Positions 7,654 to 17,508 of a DNA stretch of 64,000 bases are shown here, piece after piece (the first letter of the stretch is position 1; the number at the start of each line of letters is the position of its first letter). A program made the position numbers and the translations under genes. The stretch lies in NCBI GenBank assembly GCA_963805455.1, contig CAWDUJ010000009.1, forward strand, positions 186,001 through 250,000, read 5' to 3'. This DNA comes from VRUE01 sp963805455. Its GTDB lineage: Bacteria > Actinomycetota > Thermoleophilia > Solirubrobacterales > 70-9. The notes beneath the pieces are model-generated. The model ran no database searches and was not told where the DNA came from. It saw only the letters and a program-made list of their open reading frames with translations.

Positions 7654-10422
7654 CTAACGCCCCCCTCGGTTGTCGGAGTTCCGCTTTCGGTGCTTCTTGG
7701 CGGCACCTCCGCCGCATGCGGTCTGCAGCTTCATCTTGGTGTTGGCTCTGATGCCGTTCTGACCTCCCAGCTGGACCGTTGCCTTCTGGGGCCGGCCGCA
7801 GAGGCTGGTGCTGTTGACCAGGAGCCCCTTCTTGCCGCCTTCCATATTGAGGACGAACTTGGTGACCGGGGCATCAGGAACGTTCGAGAACGTCGCACGC
7901 AGGCCGCCGCCCTTGGCGGTGTCGATCTTGCCCGCCAGGGCGATCTCAATCTGGCCCTTCAGATCGGCGACGAGGTCGGGCAGTTTGCTGTTCGACGAGC
8001 GCAGGTAGACCGGGCCTGAGAGCGGTTTGTCGAGCAGGGGCGTCTGGATCATCGCCTCGCCGTACCCGGACGCCGCCGGGCAGGAGTGCGCCGCGAACTG
8101 GACTTTGGTGCAGACCGTCCCGATGTGGCTCTGGTCGAGCAGAAGCGTCTTCGGCATCGCGACCTGGGTCCGAGCGATGTTCGCTTCGCCGGGTTTGGCG
8201 TTAACCGTCGCCCGCAGGGCCGGATGGCCACGACGCTTGGTAGATCCCTTCAGCTTCAGACTGAGCTTGGGGTTGAAATTGAGGTCGGCGCAATTGGCCA
8301 CCTGGTAAAGAGCGGTCGGGTCTGCGATCGATCCCTGGTCGCCGACGATCTGCCCGTCGACCTCGAACGGGTCGCAATTGGTTGGGTTCAGCGTGAAGCT
8401 CGACCGGTTGAAGTCGAAGTGGAGGTATTTGATCCGCAGCGGGATCCCGTCAAGGATCTCCGGGATCCGGTCCGACTGCGTCCTGATCTGCGCCGTTTCA
8501 GGATCAACCAGGATTTTCGAACGGACCGCGACATTGCCGAGGTCATACGGCCCTGAGACCGCCGGAACCACGAACATCAGGGAGAGAGGCGCGCCCTTAT
8601 AGGGCCCAGCAAGGTAGATCTTCCCCGGTGAGTTCAGCGGGTGCACTCCCGCTCCCGTCCCCGAGAACATAGTTCCGACCTGGCTCGCGGCCGGGCAGGC
8701 CGGGTTCGCGAGCTCGGTGAGGCCCGAATAGCCGGGCGACTGGAGGGTCTGGATCGCCGACTCCGGGCAGTACGGGATCCCGGCGATCTTGGCCGAGAAG
8801 CCCGGCGGCGTCAGGGTATTGATGTGAACCATGTTCTGGTCGCCGTCGACCCGGTTAGCCCGCAGCAGCAGGTTTGAGTAGACGCCGGCGGTGTTGTCGG
8901 ACGTGCCGGCCACCATCGTCGGGTTGAAGGGGCGGACCGCTCCCGGACAGGGGGTCCCATCGGGACCGGAGTCAATCGTGAACGAGCTCAGCGAGGACTG
9001 ACCCGACAGAGCGTTGTCCCACGGCTCGAATTCGGCTTTCACTTCGTAGCTACCGCAATGGGTCGGGGTGGCCAGAAGGCCCCTGTCGGAGCCGAAGAAA
9101 TGGAAGTTGAACCCCTCCAGCGGAGTCTGCGGCAGGTTTTCGAACGAGACCACCATGCGACCCGTCTGCGGATCCAGTCGGATCGAGCCGGGTAGCTTGA
9201 TGTGGGTCCCGAAACCGTCTCCGGTGATGAAGATCCGATACTTGTTGCCGGCCTGGGGTTCACCAATGTAGATCGCTCCCGGCAGTTCGGCCGGCAGGGC
9301 GGAGCTGTCGATCTCGATCGTGCCGATCTTCGAGATCTCCGGGCATTCCGCTTCCTGTGTCGTGCCGAAATTGGCCTGGTCGTCGCTACAGAAGGTCTTG
9401 CCGTCCGCCGCATTCGGGTTGATCGAGAAGCCCTCGGGGAGGGTGACGACAGTTCCCTTGAGCTCGGAAGCCGACGGGACATTTTCACTCAGGGTTTGCG
9501 GCGCGCGCAGATTCACGTCGAGGCCAGTCGGAGTATCAGCCTGGGTTGTTGTGGGTTGCGCTGTCAGAGCAGGGTTGAACGCCAGCTGCTCGCAACCGGT
9601 TGTCGCCGGCCAGGGCGTCTCCGCGTGTGTCGTATCGCCGTCATAAGAGAGGACGTCGACCGAGGCAGTCAGCTGGACGCCGCAGGTGGTCGGGTTCTGC
9701 AGGAAGGGGATCGTCGGTGCGTCGGACGAAACCGGTGACGAACCGTTGCATGGTGCGTCTGGTTCCGGGAGGTTGGCGCAGAGGTCGCTGGTTTCCTGAC
9801 CCCAGCCGAAGGGGAAGCGCTGGGGATCGTGCGATTTCGACGCCGGCGTGCCCCAGAGCTTGACGTGGATCGTATCGGCCGGCAGCAGATGCTGGAATCC
9901 GCTGGAGAAGGTGTCGAGTCCGTAGTCGCTGCCGGTCCGGGACGCTATTTCGATGAACCCGGGCCCGTCGATGATCGGGATCACAAAACCGATCAACCCG
10001 GGTTCGTCAGGCCTCGGTTCCATGTTGTAGGCCGGGTTCTTGATCGCGATCGCTTCGGCGATCAAGAGGTAGACGTATCCAATTTGAGACTCGACCGGGC
10101 ATTCGGCCTGGCTGAACTCGGTCAGGGAGCAGGTCGGGATCGCGCTCGGGTTGCCGATCACGCCTGTGGGCAGGTGAACGGTAATGGCCCGACCGTCGGA
10201 GCAGTTGCAGGGGCTGCCAGGGTTGTTGTTGAGACGATTACCGAATGCAACTGCGGTCACGATGTCCGGGTGACCGCCAGCCTGGGCGGTGGTCGGGAAT
10301 GCTTCGAATTTTTTGATTTCGTTGCCGGCCTGGGCGACTCCAGGTAGCAGCGCGCCGAAGGCCCCGGCCACGACCAAGGCAATGATGGACATTGCGAGTC
10401 TCGCGCGGGTGACCTTGCGCAT
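7654..10422 (-). CDS. Exported four-unit protein B1 (copy B)
   Basis: About 922 residues. ATG 10422 is chosen because GAGGGTAGGAAG directly precedes it; the frame runs 12 codons upstream into the end of the previous gene. A signal peptide ends near GVAQA. The mature chain opens with a TTAQAGGHPD segment and contains four diverged units, each with a VxLPxG strand and a cysteine-containing IG motif (CPVESQIG, CPEISKIG, CPAASQVG, CPAASGYG). A QTACGGG sequence and a short basic tail (KKHRKR) end the chain. It pairs with the protein at 26,514-29,294 rather than with B2, so B1 and B2 diverged before the operon was duplicated. Function unknown; predicted extracellular. Confidence 0.85.
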   Translation of the reverse strand: MRKVTRARLAMSIIALVVAGAFGALLPGVAQAGNEIKKFEAFPTTAQAGGHPDIVTAVAFGNRLNNNPGSPCNCSDGRAITVHLPTGVIGNPSAIPTCSLTEFSQAECPVESQIGYVYLLIAEAIAIKNPAYNMEPRPDEPGLIGFVIPIIDGPGFIEIASRTGSDYGLDTFSSGFQHLLPADTIHVKLWGTPASKSHDPQRFPFGWGQETSDLCANLPEPDAPCNGSSPVSSDAPTIPFLQNPTTCGVQLTASVDVLSYDGDTTHAETPWPATTGCEQLAFNPALTAQPTTTQADTPTGLDVNLRAPQTLSENVPSASELKGTVVTLPEGFSINPNAADGKTFCSDDQANFGTTQEAECPEISKIGTIEIDSSALPAELPGAIYIGEPQAGNKYRIFITGDGFGTHIKLPGSIRLDPQTGRMVVSFENLPQTPLEGFNFHFFGSDRGLLATPTHCGSYEVKAEFEPWDNALSGQSSLSSFTIDSGPDGTPCPGAVRPFNPTMVAGTSDNTAGVYSNLLLRANRVDGDQNMVHINTLTPPGFSAKIAGIPYCPESAIQTLQSPGYSGLTELANPACPAASQVGTMFSGTGAGVHPLNSPGKIYLAGPYKGAPLSLMFVVPAVSGPYDLGNVAVRSKILVDPETAQIRTQSDRIPEILDGIPLRIKYLHFDFNRSSFTLNPTNCDPFEVDGQIVGDQGSIADPTALYQVANCADLNFNPKLSLKLKGSTKRRGHPALRATVNAKPGEANIARTQVAMPKTLLLDQSHIGTVCTKVQFAAHSCPAASGYGEAMIQTPLLDKPLSGPVYLRSSNSKLPDLVADLKGQIEIALAGKIDTAKGGGLRATFSNVPDAPVTKFVLNMEGGKKGLLVNSTSLCGRPQKATVQLGGQNGIRANTKMKLQTACGGGAAKKHRKRNSDNRGGR

Positions 10423-10450
10423 CTTCCTACCCTCGTTCATCAGTGCTCGC

Positions 10451-13400
10451 TCAGCCATTGGCCCGACCCCCCTGTCGCTTGTGCGCTCGCTTCTTCTTCT
10501 TGCCCTTCTTCTTCTTCTTCTTCACGCACTTGCCGTTCTTCTTGACCTGGCCCTTCTTGCACTTCGGCGATTTGACGTTGCCGGTCTTGCCAAGCTGAGC
10601 GCCCGTCCCGACCTGCGGGGAGGCGGGCCCGACGCTGCCGGTGCCGTGGCACTCGTCCGCCGCTTTGCAGGGCGGCGGCGGAGCCTGGAACGGGAAGCCG
10701 CCGCCGGTGCGAGCGTCATAGAACTTGACGAATTCACCATTGTGGTCCTGCGGCACGAGAGTGTCGAACGTCGAGAAATAGACATCGACTCCGTCCGCGC
10801 TCACTCCCTCTAGGCCGACCGTCATCGACGGATAGATCAGCAACCCACCACCCCACGTGTCGGTGCCCGAAGTGCCCGACGAGATCAGCTGCGGACGACC
10901 GTCGGTGTACTCGTACACGTCGACTTTGCCGTTGCTGTCGAACGGGACCAGCGCAGCTTTTGTCGAGAAGAACGCACGTCCATCATCCGACATGAACAGC
11001 CCGTTCTGGGCGGCGATCGCATCGCCGGCCGGCGGTTCGCCGGTCGGCACACACGAGGCACAGGTCATGCGGTTGACCGCGGGTTCGTAGAGGTACATCT
11101 GCTTGCTGCCCGCGTTTTCGTACCCGGTGACTTCCGCCGCCGAGGTGACGAACGCCATGTGCTGGCCGTTGGGAGCGACATTCATCCGTACGGCCGGGCT
11201 GGCTGCGGCAAGCCTGGTGACGAACTTGGGTGCCCCTTCGCGGTAGACGTAGAGGTTCCGCTGTCCCGCAACTCCGTTGCTGCCGTCAAGCTGCTCCGGG
11301 GAGTAGAAGTAGATTTCGCCCGTCTGCGAGGCCCAGTTATCCGGCGTATAGAATTCTTCTTCCCCGGGCTGGAAGCGGGTGATCGTGGCGTCGATCGTCT
11401 GGATGCCGCATTTCTGCACCCAACCGACGTTGCATTCATCCGAATTGCCCGCTTCACCTTCATTTCCGGTCGAGAGGCGGACGACTTCGCCCGACGCCTC
11501 TTCCCACATGAACAGATCGACGCTTTCGTCGTTGTCGTCACTCGTGACCTGGTCAGGAGACGTGAAATACACGCGGGATCCATCACGATCCATCGACACG
11601 TAGTGAGCACTGGCGCCTTCGGTGAGGTCGAAGTTCCCCGTCGGAGTGTGCATGTAGAGGTGCAAGTCCCGATGGATAAAGGTGTCTGACACTCCGGTTT
11701 CTTCATTTTTGTTCGGGAATTCCTGACCCGGTTTCGCCCACGTGGACATCAGGATGTTGGAGCCGTCCGTCGAGATCCCCTGGATCCTTACGAACTCGTC
11801 TTTGCACTGCCGCTGCTTTCCAATTTCGTTGTTGCAGCCCTGTGGGTCCTGCGGAATGTTCGTGTTGTTCGGCAGTTTCGAGATGATCGTCGCGGTGTTC
11901 GCGGCGACGTCGTTGTCATATGCCGAACCGGGCGCCGAGGTCAGGCCACCCGTCGCGAATGCCACATCGTTCGTCCCGAAGGCGTAATGGGAGTAGTCGG
12001 CGGAGGCAATACCCCGGCCGGTGAATTCTTCGCCGCCGGGAACTTCTTCGATCATCGTCGGGAAGCGGCCGGTGCTGACGCTGTTCTGGTTCGCGTCAAA
12101 GACGTACGGCCCGTTGGAGCCGGTGTCTGCACTGTCGAGGCGGAGCGGATCTTCGACGTCGTAGTTTTCGCACAGAGACATTGAGGCGCTGCAGTGTGTC
12201 CCGCCCGAGCCGAATGAGGTCCCACCCGAGAGGCCGGGGTAATGAGTTTTCCATCCATTCGAGGTCCGGGTTGAGACGTATAGATCCTGAGTGATGTTCG
12301 GCGGGTCGGTCCCATTGATCTGACCGATCCCGCCCCAGAAGGCGAAGCGCGCCGGCGAGCTCGCCAAGCCCACGTTCGATGGTTGCGGATGGGCGATGAA
12401 TTCATTGACTATTGGACCAAGCCCCTGGCCAGGGAACAGCTGAACGGCGCCGGCGATTTCGGGCGAGACAAGCTCGTAAGCACGACAGTCAGGCAGGTAC
12501 GCGGCGCCGCTCTCCTGGCGCACGTGGGCATTCGGGCAATTGGCGGTGAAGAACGCGAAGGTCTGATCGTCGCTGGTGTCTTCGCCCCACTGGTTTTCGG
12601 CCACGACCCGGAAGTGATAGGTCGCCCCGACTTCAAGATTTTCGAGGTGCTGGCTGACCTGGATCGGCGTTCCACCACTGCCGACCGCTCCGTCGGGAAT
12701 GGGCGCCGACTGGCCGTAGCCCGGTGAGGTCCCATACTCGAATCGGTATGTGGTTGCCGAGCCATTGGGATTGATCGTCGCCGTCAGGTCGGCGGTTGTC
12801 GCCGTCACGTCGGACGACGTGAACGAGGCGATCGACGGCTCCCGGGGGGTCGTGAAGACGCGGTCGGCCCCCATCGTCGTCCCTAGGGCGTTTGTGACGA
12901 CGATCCGGTAGTGGTAGGTGAGGCCTTTGCTGACCCCGATGGGCTGACTGGGCGAGATGGTGCCCGGGGTCGAGCCTGCCGGAACGGTGGCCGTCGTGGC
13001 GCCGTATTCCGAGGTCAGTCCGTACTCGAAGTAGTAGCTGGTCGCGCCCCCACCTTCGGCGTCGATGTCGAATTTGCCATTCAGGTTGGCCGAGGTCGGA
13101 GTGAGCGCAGACACCGGTTCGGTCGCAACGTTCCGGACGGCCGGAAGCGTCGTGAAAGTCATGTCTTCCGCTGTGCTTTCGTTCGCGTTCTTGGCGACGA
13201 TTCGGTAGTGGTACGTATTTCCGGCGGTCAGACCGGTGGCTTCGAATTCGAGGTCTTCGTGGCCGACCGGGCTGCCGGCGCTGACGAAACCGCCGTTGCT
13301 TTTCGTCCCATAGGCTTCTGTTGGACCCCACTCGAAGTAATATTCGGTCGCTTCGCCGTTGCCCTCGAACGACGCATGCAGTTTGGCTGTCGACCGCGAG

Positions 13401-14760
13401 ACCGCCGTCGCCGCTTCGGTTTTCAGGAACGGCACGAAGTGCGGGGTGATCGTCTTGTCGATGCCCCTGCCGATTCCGCCGACGCTCGCGTTTTTGGCCA
13501 CGACACGGTAGTGGTAGGTGACCTCATTGCTCCCCGGCAGGACCCCGCTCACCGATGCGTTCGGGCCGTACGGCGGCGCCGGGGAGCAGGGAACCGGCGT
13601 TTCGCCGTATTCGGGGCTTGTTCCCCATTCGAAGAAGCATTCGGTGATTTCGCCGGCCCCGTCGGCGTCCACGGTTCCCTTGACCGTGCTATTCGCGGTC
13701 GGGTCTTCGGTCGTGACTTTCGGAACCTGCGACACCGGCAACTCGAAGACATAGGAGCCATTGCCGCTGAAGGCGTAGATGGCGTCGTTGACAGGGTTCA
13801 CCTCCAACAACGTCGAGATCGAGCTCAGGGCTTCGATTTTCTCGATCGGTTCGCCATTGGCGGTGCTGACGCCGTGGAGGTAGGTGTTCGGTTCGCCGGG
13901 CCCGACGTAGTAGAGGATCCCTTTATTCGCGTTGACCGTGAAGATACCGGCGTTTTCGGCGAGCAGAACATGGGTCGAGTAACCGCTGGCTTTCGTGTAC
14001 TTCCAGATCGTTCCGTCTTCGGAGCGGACATACAGGTCGCTGTTTCCTTCATCGACCTCAATGCCGCAGGGGATGCCGGTGGCGCTGACGCCGACCGCTC
14101 CGACCTGGTTGCCGTTCGCGGGGTTGAACCTCACCACAGATTCGGCGGCCTGGTCGCCCACCCAGACGAAACCTTCGTTGTCGACCGAGACGCCGCAGAT
14201 GTTGCCGGCGAACGGGATCGGGAAGTTCTGGAGCGATTCGCCCGATGGATCGAACCCTCGGAGCTGCCTGCTTTCGGTGGCGATGTAGAGGTCGCCGTCG
14301 CGGGGACCGCCGCTGTTGTCGACGTCCGCTTCCGCGCGAGTTGCCAACATAGCCACCATCGAGCGTGGCGCCATTCCGGGGGATTCAGGAATGTGTAGGA
14401 GCCGATGGCTGGAACGCCGATGATCCGCAGGTCTTGGGGCCCGATGCCGTAGAACTGGCTTTCAGCCTTGTTCCACGCGGACGCCCGGCCGTTCCATGAG
14501 GTGCCGTTGGTGCCGTCATTGCCGAAGACGCCGCTGATGGTCGTGTGCCGGAAGGCCGCCGAGGCGGAGCTCGCGCCGAGGGCGAGAATCAGGAGGCCGA
14601 GGACGGCGACGAGAACGACCGGCAGCAGGCGACCTGAGGGCGCACCACTCCCGTCATCACTGGTCGATGCGTCGCGCTCCGGGGAAACTCCACTCATCGG
14701 GTTCCGGCCGCTGCCGGCACAATGAGTCGAATCCGCGAACCGCGATTCCGCATCCCTCAC
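10451..14760 (-). CDS. Giant exported propeller-FN3-WD40-like protein A1 (copy B), frameshifted near its N-terminus
   Basis: A GTG start at 14760 has AGGAG eight bases upstream and encodes a signal region (LLPVVLVAVLGLLILALGASSASA). This frame stops making family-like sequence near 14,350; a different frame then runs to 10,451 for about 1300 residues. So at least one frameshift lies at about 14,310-14,400, next to a run of five C. The body has NHL propeller strands, four FN3-like repeats (TYHYRVVAKN type), the junction CPNAHVRQ...LPDCRAYELVS, a WD40/TolB-like part, and a tail with CKKGQVKKNGKCVKK plus polylysine. The first 60 residues resemble the N-terminus of the gene at 36,712, whereas the body matches the gene at 33,444, which suggests a fusion. 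Sequence error is possible. Confidence 0.75.
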
Positions 14761-14861
14761 GCGCTATCTCCTCTCCCATGAGCCTCACTCTGCCGCTTTT
14801 CCCGAGCGGCGGACCGAGCGGACTCGGTTTTCCCTGTTCCCTGGACTGTCGTCCCCGTTCA

Positions 14862-14883
14862 GGTACGGATGATACGCCGTACC
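14862..14883. promoter_or_regulatory. Inverted repeat just downstream of promoter P1
   Basis: GGTACGG (14862-14868) and CCGTACC (14877-14883) are perfect 7-base arms separated by eight bases. They sit only a few bases downstream of the expected transcription start of the promoter at 14,896-14,924. The site could be a repressor operator or an RNA hairpin in the leader; nothing in the sequence separates the two. Confidence 0.35.
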
Positions 14884-14895
14884 GGAAGCGCGCTC

Positions 14896-14924
14896 ATAAC
14901 ACCAGATGGCGTCATGATTGTCAA
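14896..14924 (-). promoter_or_regulatory. Promoter P1 of the second operon copy
   Basis: On the minus strand TTGACA (14919-14924) is followed after exactly 17 bases by TGTTAT (14896-14901). It lies 136 bases upstream of the GTG start at 14760 and after the end of lipoprotein G, so the second operon copy has its own promoter. The arrangement matches the promoters at 36,896 and 38,745. Confidence 0.65.
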
Positions 14925-14960
14925 GCACACAATTTCGACCGGCCAGAAACTCCCTGCTAT

Positions 14961-15711
14961 TCAGGCAGCCCCCGGGTTGAACGGCGTGCCGCTGGAGAGC
15001 GAGGTCGACTTCCAGCCGTCGGGGTCGTGCTTCATCACGAAGTAGGAGGCGGTGCCGCCGACCGGGGTGAACATGACGAAGGCGTTTTCGCCTTCGACGC
15101 GGACCTGGTAGACGGTCCCTTCGGCCGCTTTGCGGGCTTCGTCGGTGGGGCCGACGAGGAGCGATTTGAGGACCGTGGGGCAGTCGGTGCCGACTTCTTT
15201 TTTCAGTTTCATCAGCTGTTCGAGCTGGCCGATGTTGGCGTTGGAGAGGCCGTCGCAGATCGCGTTGTAGTCGCGTGCCGCCATCGCCCGCAGGAAGGAG
15301 GCCATCGCGGTGGTGATTTCCTTTTCTTCGGAGCTTTCGGCTTCGCCGCCGAAGGTCTGGATGCTGTCGTCGCCTCCGGGCGGGGCCTTGAAGCCCTTGG
15401 TGTCGGGCTTTGCCTTTTCGGCGAGGCCGGGGCCCGAGGGGCCGCCGCGAGCCCGATCCTTCTTCAGAGCCCGAGCCCGAATCGCCGCCCTTGTCCTTCT
15501 TCGAGGCGCCCGAGCCCGAGTCGCCTCCCTGATCGGCGGTGTCGGTGCTCGAGCCCTGCCCGGTGGTGGTGGTGCCGGTAGGGCTCGAGCCGCCGTCGCT
15601 GCTCGAGGAGGTTGTCTCGGAGCCCCCGCCGCCGCAGCCGGCGGCGGCGATCGCGAGGATGCCCAGGAGGGCGAGGGTTGTCGCGAGGCGGGGGATCAGG
15701 GAATTGTGCAA
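14961..15711 (-). pseudogene. Lipoprotein G with apparent frameshift
   Basis: The N-terminus is a lipoprotein signal (ATTLALLGILAIAAAGC, lipobox near residue 25) followed by a long Gly/Ser/Thr/Asp linker. In that frame sensible sequence ends near 15,453. One base later the frame continues as an acidic linker and a domain of about 110 residues (AMAARDYNAICDGLS, VGTDCPTVLKSLL, YQVRVEGENAFVMF, DPDGWKSTSL) that ends at 14,961. The domain looks like the NTF2-like fold common in actinobacterial lipoproteins. Removing one of three C bases at 15,452-15,454 restores a single frame. It may be a decayed gene or a sequence error. It is the last gene of the long operon copy, about 30 bases after lipoprotein F. 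Confidence 0.7.
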
Positions 15712-15741
15712 CCCGGGGCTAAAGAACTTCTTAGCGGCCGG

Positions 15742-16302
15742 TCAGGGGTTTTCGAGTTCGCGCTTGACGCCAAGCGAGAGGGCGTAGACACAGCCCTGGA
15801 ACCCGTAGTTGGCGGTCGCTTCAGGCAGGGTCTTCTCGTACACGAGGGCGCCGAGCTGACCGGCCGGGTAGCTGGGGCTCGGGCTCTTTTGGTAGCGCTC
15901 GAGTTCGTTGACCACCTTTTCCTGGTCTTCGGTCAGTTCGCTTTCGCCGATGAACGCTTCCCGCACTTCGATCGGGGTCTTGCCCTTGCATTCCCGTTCG
16001 CCGGCCTTGATCGCCTTCGCCGAGGCCTTGACTTCGGGGTCGGGCTTCGGCGGCTGGAACTCGCGATAGATGCTCTTCAGCAGCGGCGAGGCCTTCTTCG
16101 GCGGCGGTTCGGCCAGCGCTTCCAATTCAGCGCGTTCGGAGACCGTGGTCGGCTGGGTTTCATCCTCGCCCCCGCAACCAGCGGCGAGGACGAGGATGCC
16201 CATCAGGGCGAGTGCTGTGCAGAACCCGCGCAGAGCGCTCTCAGGTGTATTTGGACGGTTCGAACTTGCAGTAGCGGAAGTTGAACGCGAGGACTTCGGC
16301 AT
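15742..16302 (-). CDS. Putative lipoprotein F
   Basis: The frame opens at 16302 inside the preceding gene, so the true start is uncertain. The lipobox (LMGILVLAAGC) needs a start near 16,233, where only CTG is available with GAGAG just upstream, or the longer form with the ATG at 16302. Mature part of about 140 residues: charged, with two further cysteines (ERECKGKTP and GFQGCVYAL), no known catalytic motif. The leader resembles that of lipoprotein G just downstream, suggesting the two share ancestry at least at the N-terminus. It is in the tail of the long operon copy and has no counterpart visible in the second copy. Function unknown. Confidence 0.65.
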   Translation of the reverse strand: MPKSSRSTSATASSNRPNTPESALRGFCTALALMGILVLAAGCGGEDETQPTTVSERAELEALAEPPPKKASPLLKSIYREFQPPKPDPEVKASAKAIKAGERECKGKTPIEVREAFIGESELTEDQEKVVNELERYQKSPSPSYPAGQLGALVYEKTLPEATANYGFQGCVYALSLGVKRELENP

Positions 16303-16717
16303 TGGCCTTGTTTGCGTTCTGCGTCAGTTTGTTGACGAACTTCTGCGCCTTCGACTTGTTGCCGGCCTTGAGCGCGGTGCCGGCGCTCTTGAACAGGTCG
16401 GCCTCGGTCTTGACATAGCCGAGCCACTTGGTCAGCTTCGCCGCGTCTTCCGCCGGCTGTTCGACCGCCTTCAGTTCGTTGTAGGTCGTCTTGAGAGCGT
16501 TCGAGGCCTTGATGAATTTGGCCCCGGCCGTCTTCAGCTTGTCTTCCTTCACTTCCTTGCGAACCGTCTTCAGGATCTTGTCGTTGGCTTCCGAGTTCTT
16601 CTTGCAGATCGGTTCGACGTTGGCCTTGTATTCGTCCCGAGTCAGCGCCATCGCCGCGGGTGCGGCGATGGCGAGCAAGAGGGCCGCCGTGAGGCTGAGT
16701 GCGATTGCTTTCTTCAT
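16241..16717 (-). CDS. Small secreted helical protein E
   Basis: About 158 residues from ATG 16717 (MKKAIALSLTAALLLAIAAPAAMA, a clean Sec signal peptide); the start lies 11 bases after the stop of the D-type gene at 16,729. The mature chain is Lys/Ala-rich and predicted almost entirely helical, with two cysteines, one near the N-terminus (VEPICKKN) and one near the C-terminus (FRYCKFEP), which could close a disulfide. This pattern (N-terminal Cys helix, WLGYVKTE middle, C-terminal Cys) is seen in many small actinobacterial exported proteins of unknown role. The end overlaps the open frame of lipoprotein F, suggesting coupled translation. Confidence 0.75.
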   Translation of the reverse strand: MKKAIALSLTAALLLAIAAPAAMALTRDEYKANVEPICKKNSEANDKILKTVRKEVKEDKLKTAGAKFIKASNALKTTYNELKAVEQPAEDAAKLTKWLGYVKTEADLFKSAGTALKAGNKSKAQKFVNKLTQNANKANAEVLAFNFRYCKFEPSKYT

Positions 16718-16728
16718 CGTCGTCTTCC

Positions 16729-17505
16729 TCACTTGCCCGGGGTGCACGGCCGGGTGACTTTGCCTTCCAGCTCTTTGCCACCGAAATTGAACTCGCCCCT
16801 TGCCTTCAGGGTCCCGGTTTTGCAGGTCGCCGTCAGGACGCTCTGCTTCTTTCCCTTGTAGGTGAAGGTTTTCTTGATCCTCACCTTGAAGGACGTCACC
16901 GAGCCCTGGCCCGAGGTTATCGACGGGACCTGGACCTTCGCCGAGGTGCCGTACGGGCCCTTGCCCTTGCCGATCTGCGCCGTGAAGACGAAGGTCGTCG
17001 GAGCGGGGACTTTGGCATAGACGTGGAAGATCAGCATCTGCTTGTTGCCCTGAGATCCGTTGAAGATCAGGATCGGTCCCCCGGCGGAGAACGGAGCCTG
17101 TTCGGGGAAGGCGATCTCAGCCGTCGCGTTGCCCTGACCGATGAGGGCGTCGCCGCAGACCGACTTCGCCGTCGCGGTCAGCGTGCTCTGCAGTTTGCCG
17201 ACGGTGCAGCTGGGCAGGCCCTTCGTGTTCAGATGGCCGTTCTTGTCGAATTCGACAAACAGTTCCTTCAGCGGCGGCACGTGGGTGCCGTCGGTCGTCC
17301 CGGCTTTGCCGGAGAGGTTGAGGGTGATCGGCTGTGGGGTCCTCTTCGACAGCTTGCTCGGGGTGACCGAGCCATCGAGTTCGATCACAAGGGTCCCGAG
17401 GACCACCTTCTGGCTCTTCGCCACAGCATTTCCGACGACCAGCGCACCGATGAGAGCCATTGCCGCCAGCGCCCCGAACAGAACTCCCCTGCCTCTAAAC
17501 CGCAT
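16729..17505 (-). CDS. Exported single-unit protein D2
   Basis: About 258 residues from ATG 17505, three bases after the stop of D' (a TTG one codon upstream is also possible). Signal peptide ends near GNAVA. The chain parallels D': VTPSKLSKRTP, a GHLNTKGLPSCTVGKL segment, a cysteine followed by GDALIGQG, then a GGPILIFNG segment and a LIFHVYAKVP strand. These are the same signatures that appear four times in the B proteins, so D proteins look like single-unit relatives. Ends PCTPGK without a long basic tail. Function unknown. It is found only in the long operon copy within this window, directly after D', consistent with a local gene duplication. Confidence 0.8.
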   Translation of the reverse strand: MRFRGRGVLFGALAAMALIGALVVGNAVAKSQKVVLGTLVIELDGSVTPSKLSKRTPQPITLNLSGKAGTTDGTHVPPLKELFVEFDKNGHLNTKGLPSCTVGKLQSTLTATAKSVCGDALIGQGNATAEIAFPEQAPFSAGGPILIFNGSQGNKQMLIFHVYAKVPAPTTFVFTAQIGKGKGPYGTSAKVQVPSITSGQGSVTSFKVRIKKTFTYKGKKQSVLTATCKTGTLKARGEFNFGGKELEGKVTRPCTPGK

Positions 17506-17508
17506 CAA

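Noticed and set aside
6000..13700. Regular spacing of similar DNA segments resembling a CRISPR array
   Set aside because: The repeats are about 90 codons long, diverged, in frame, and encode FN3-like domains; there are no short identical repeats with unique spacers.
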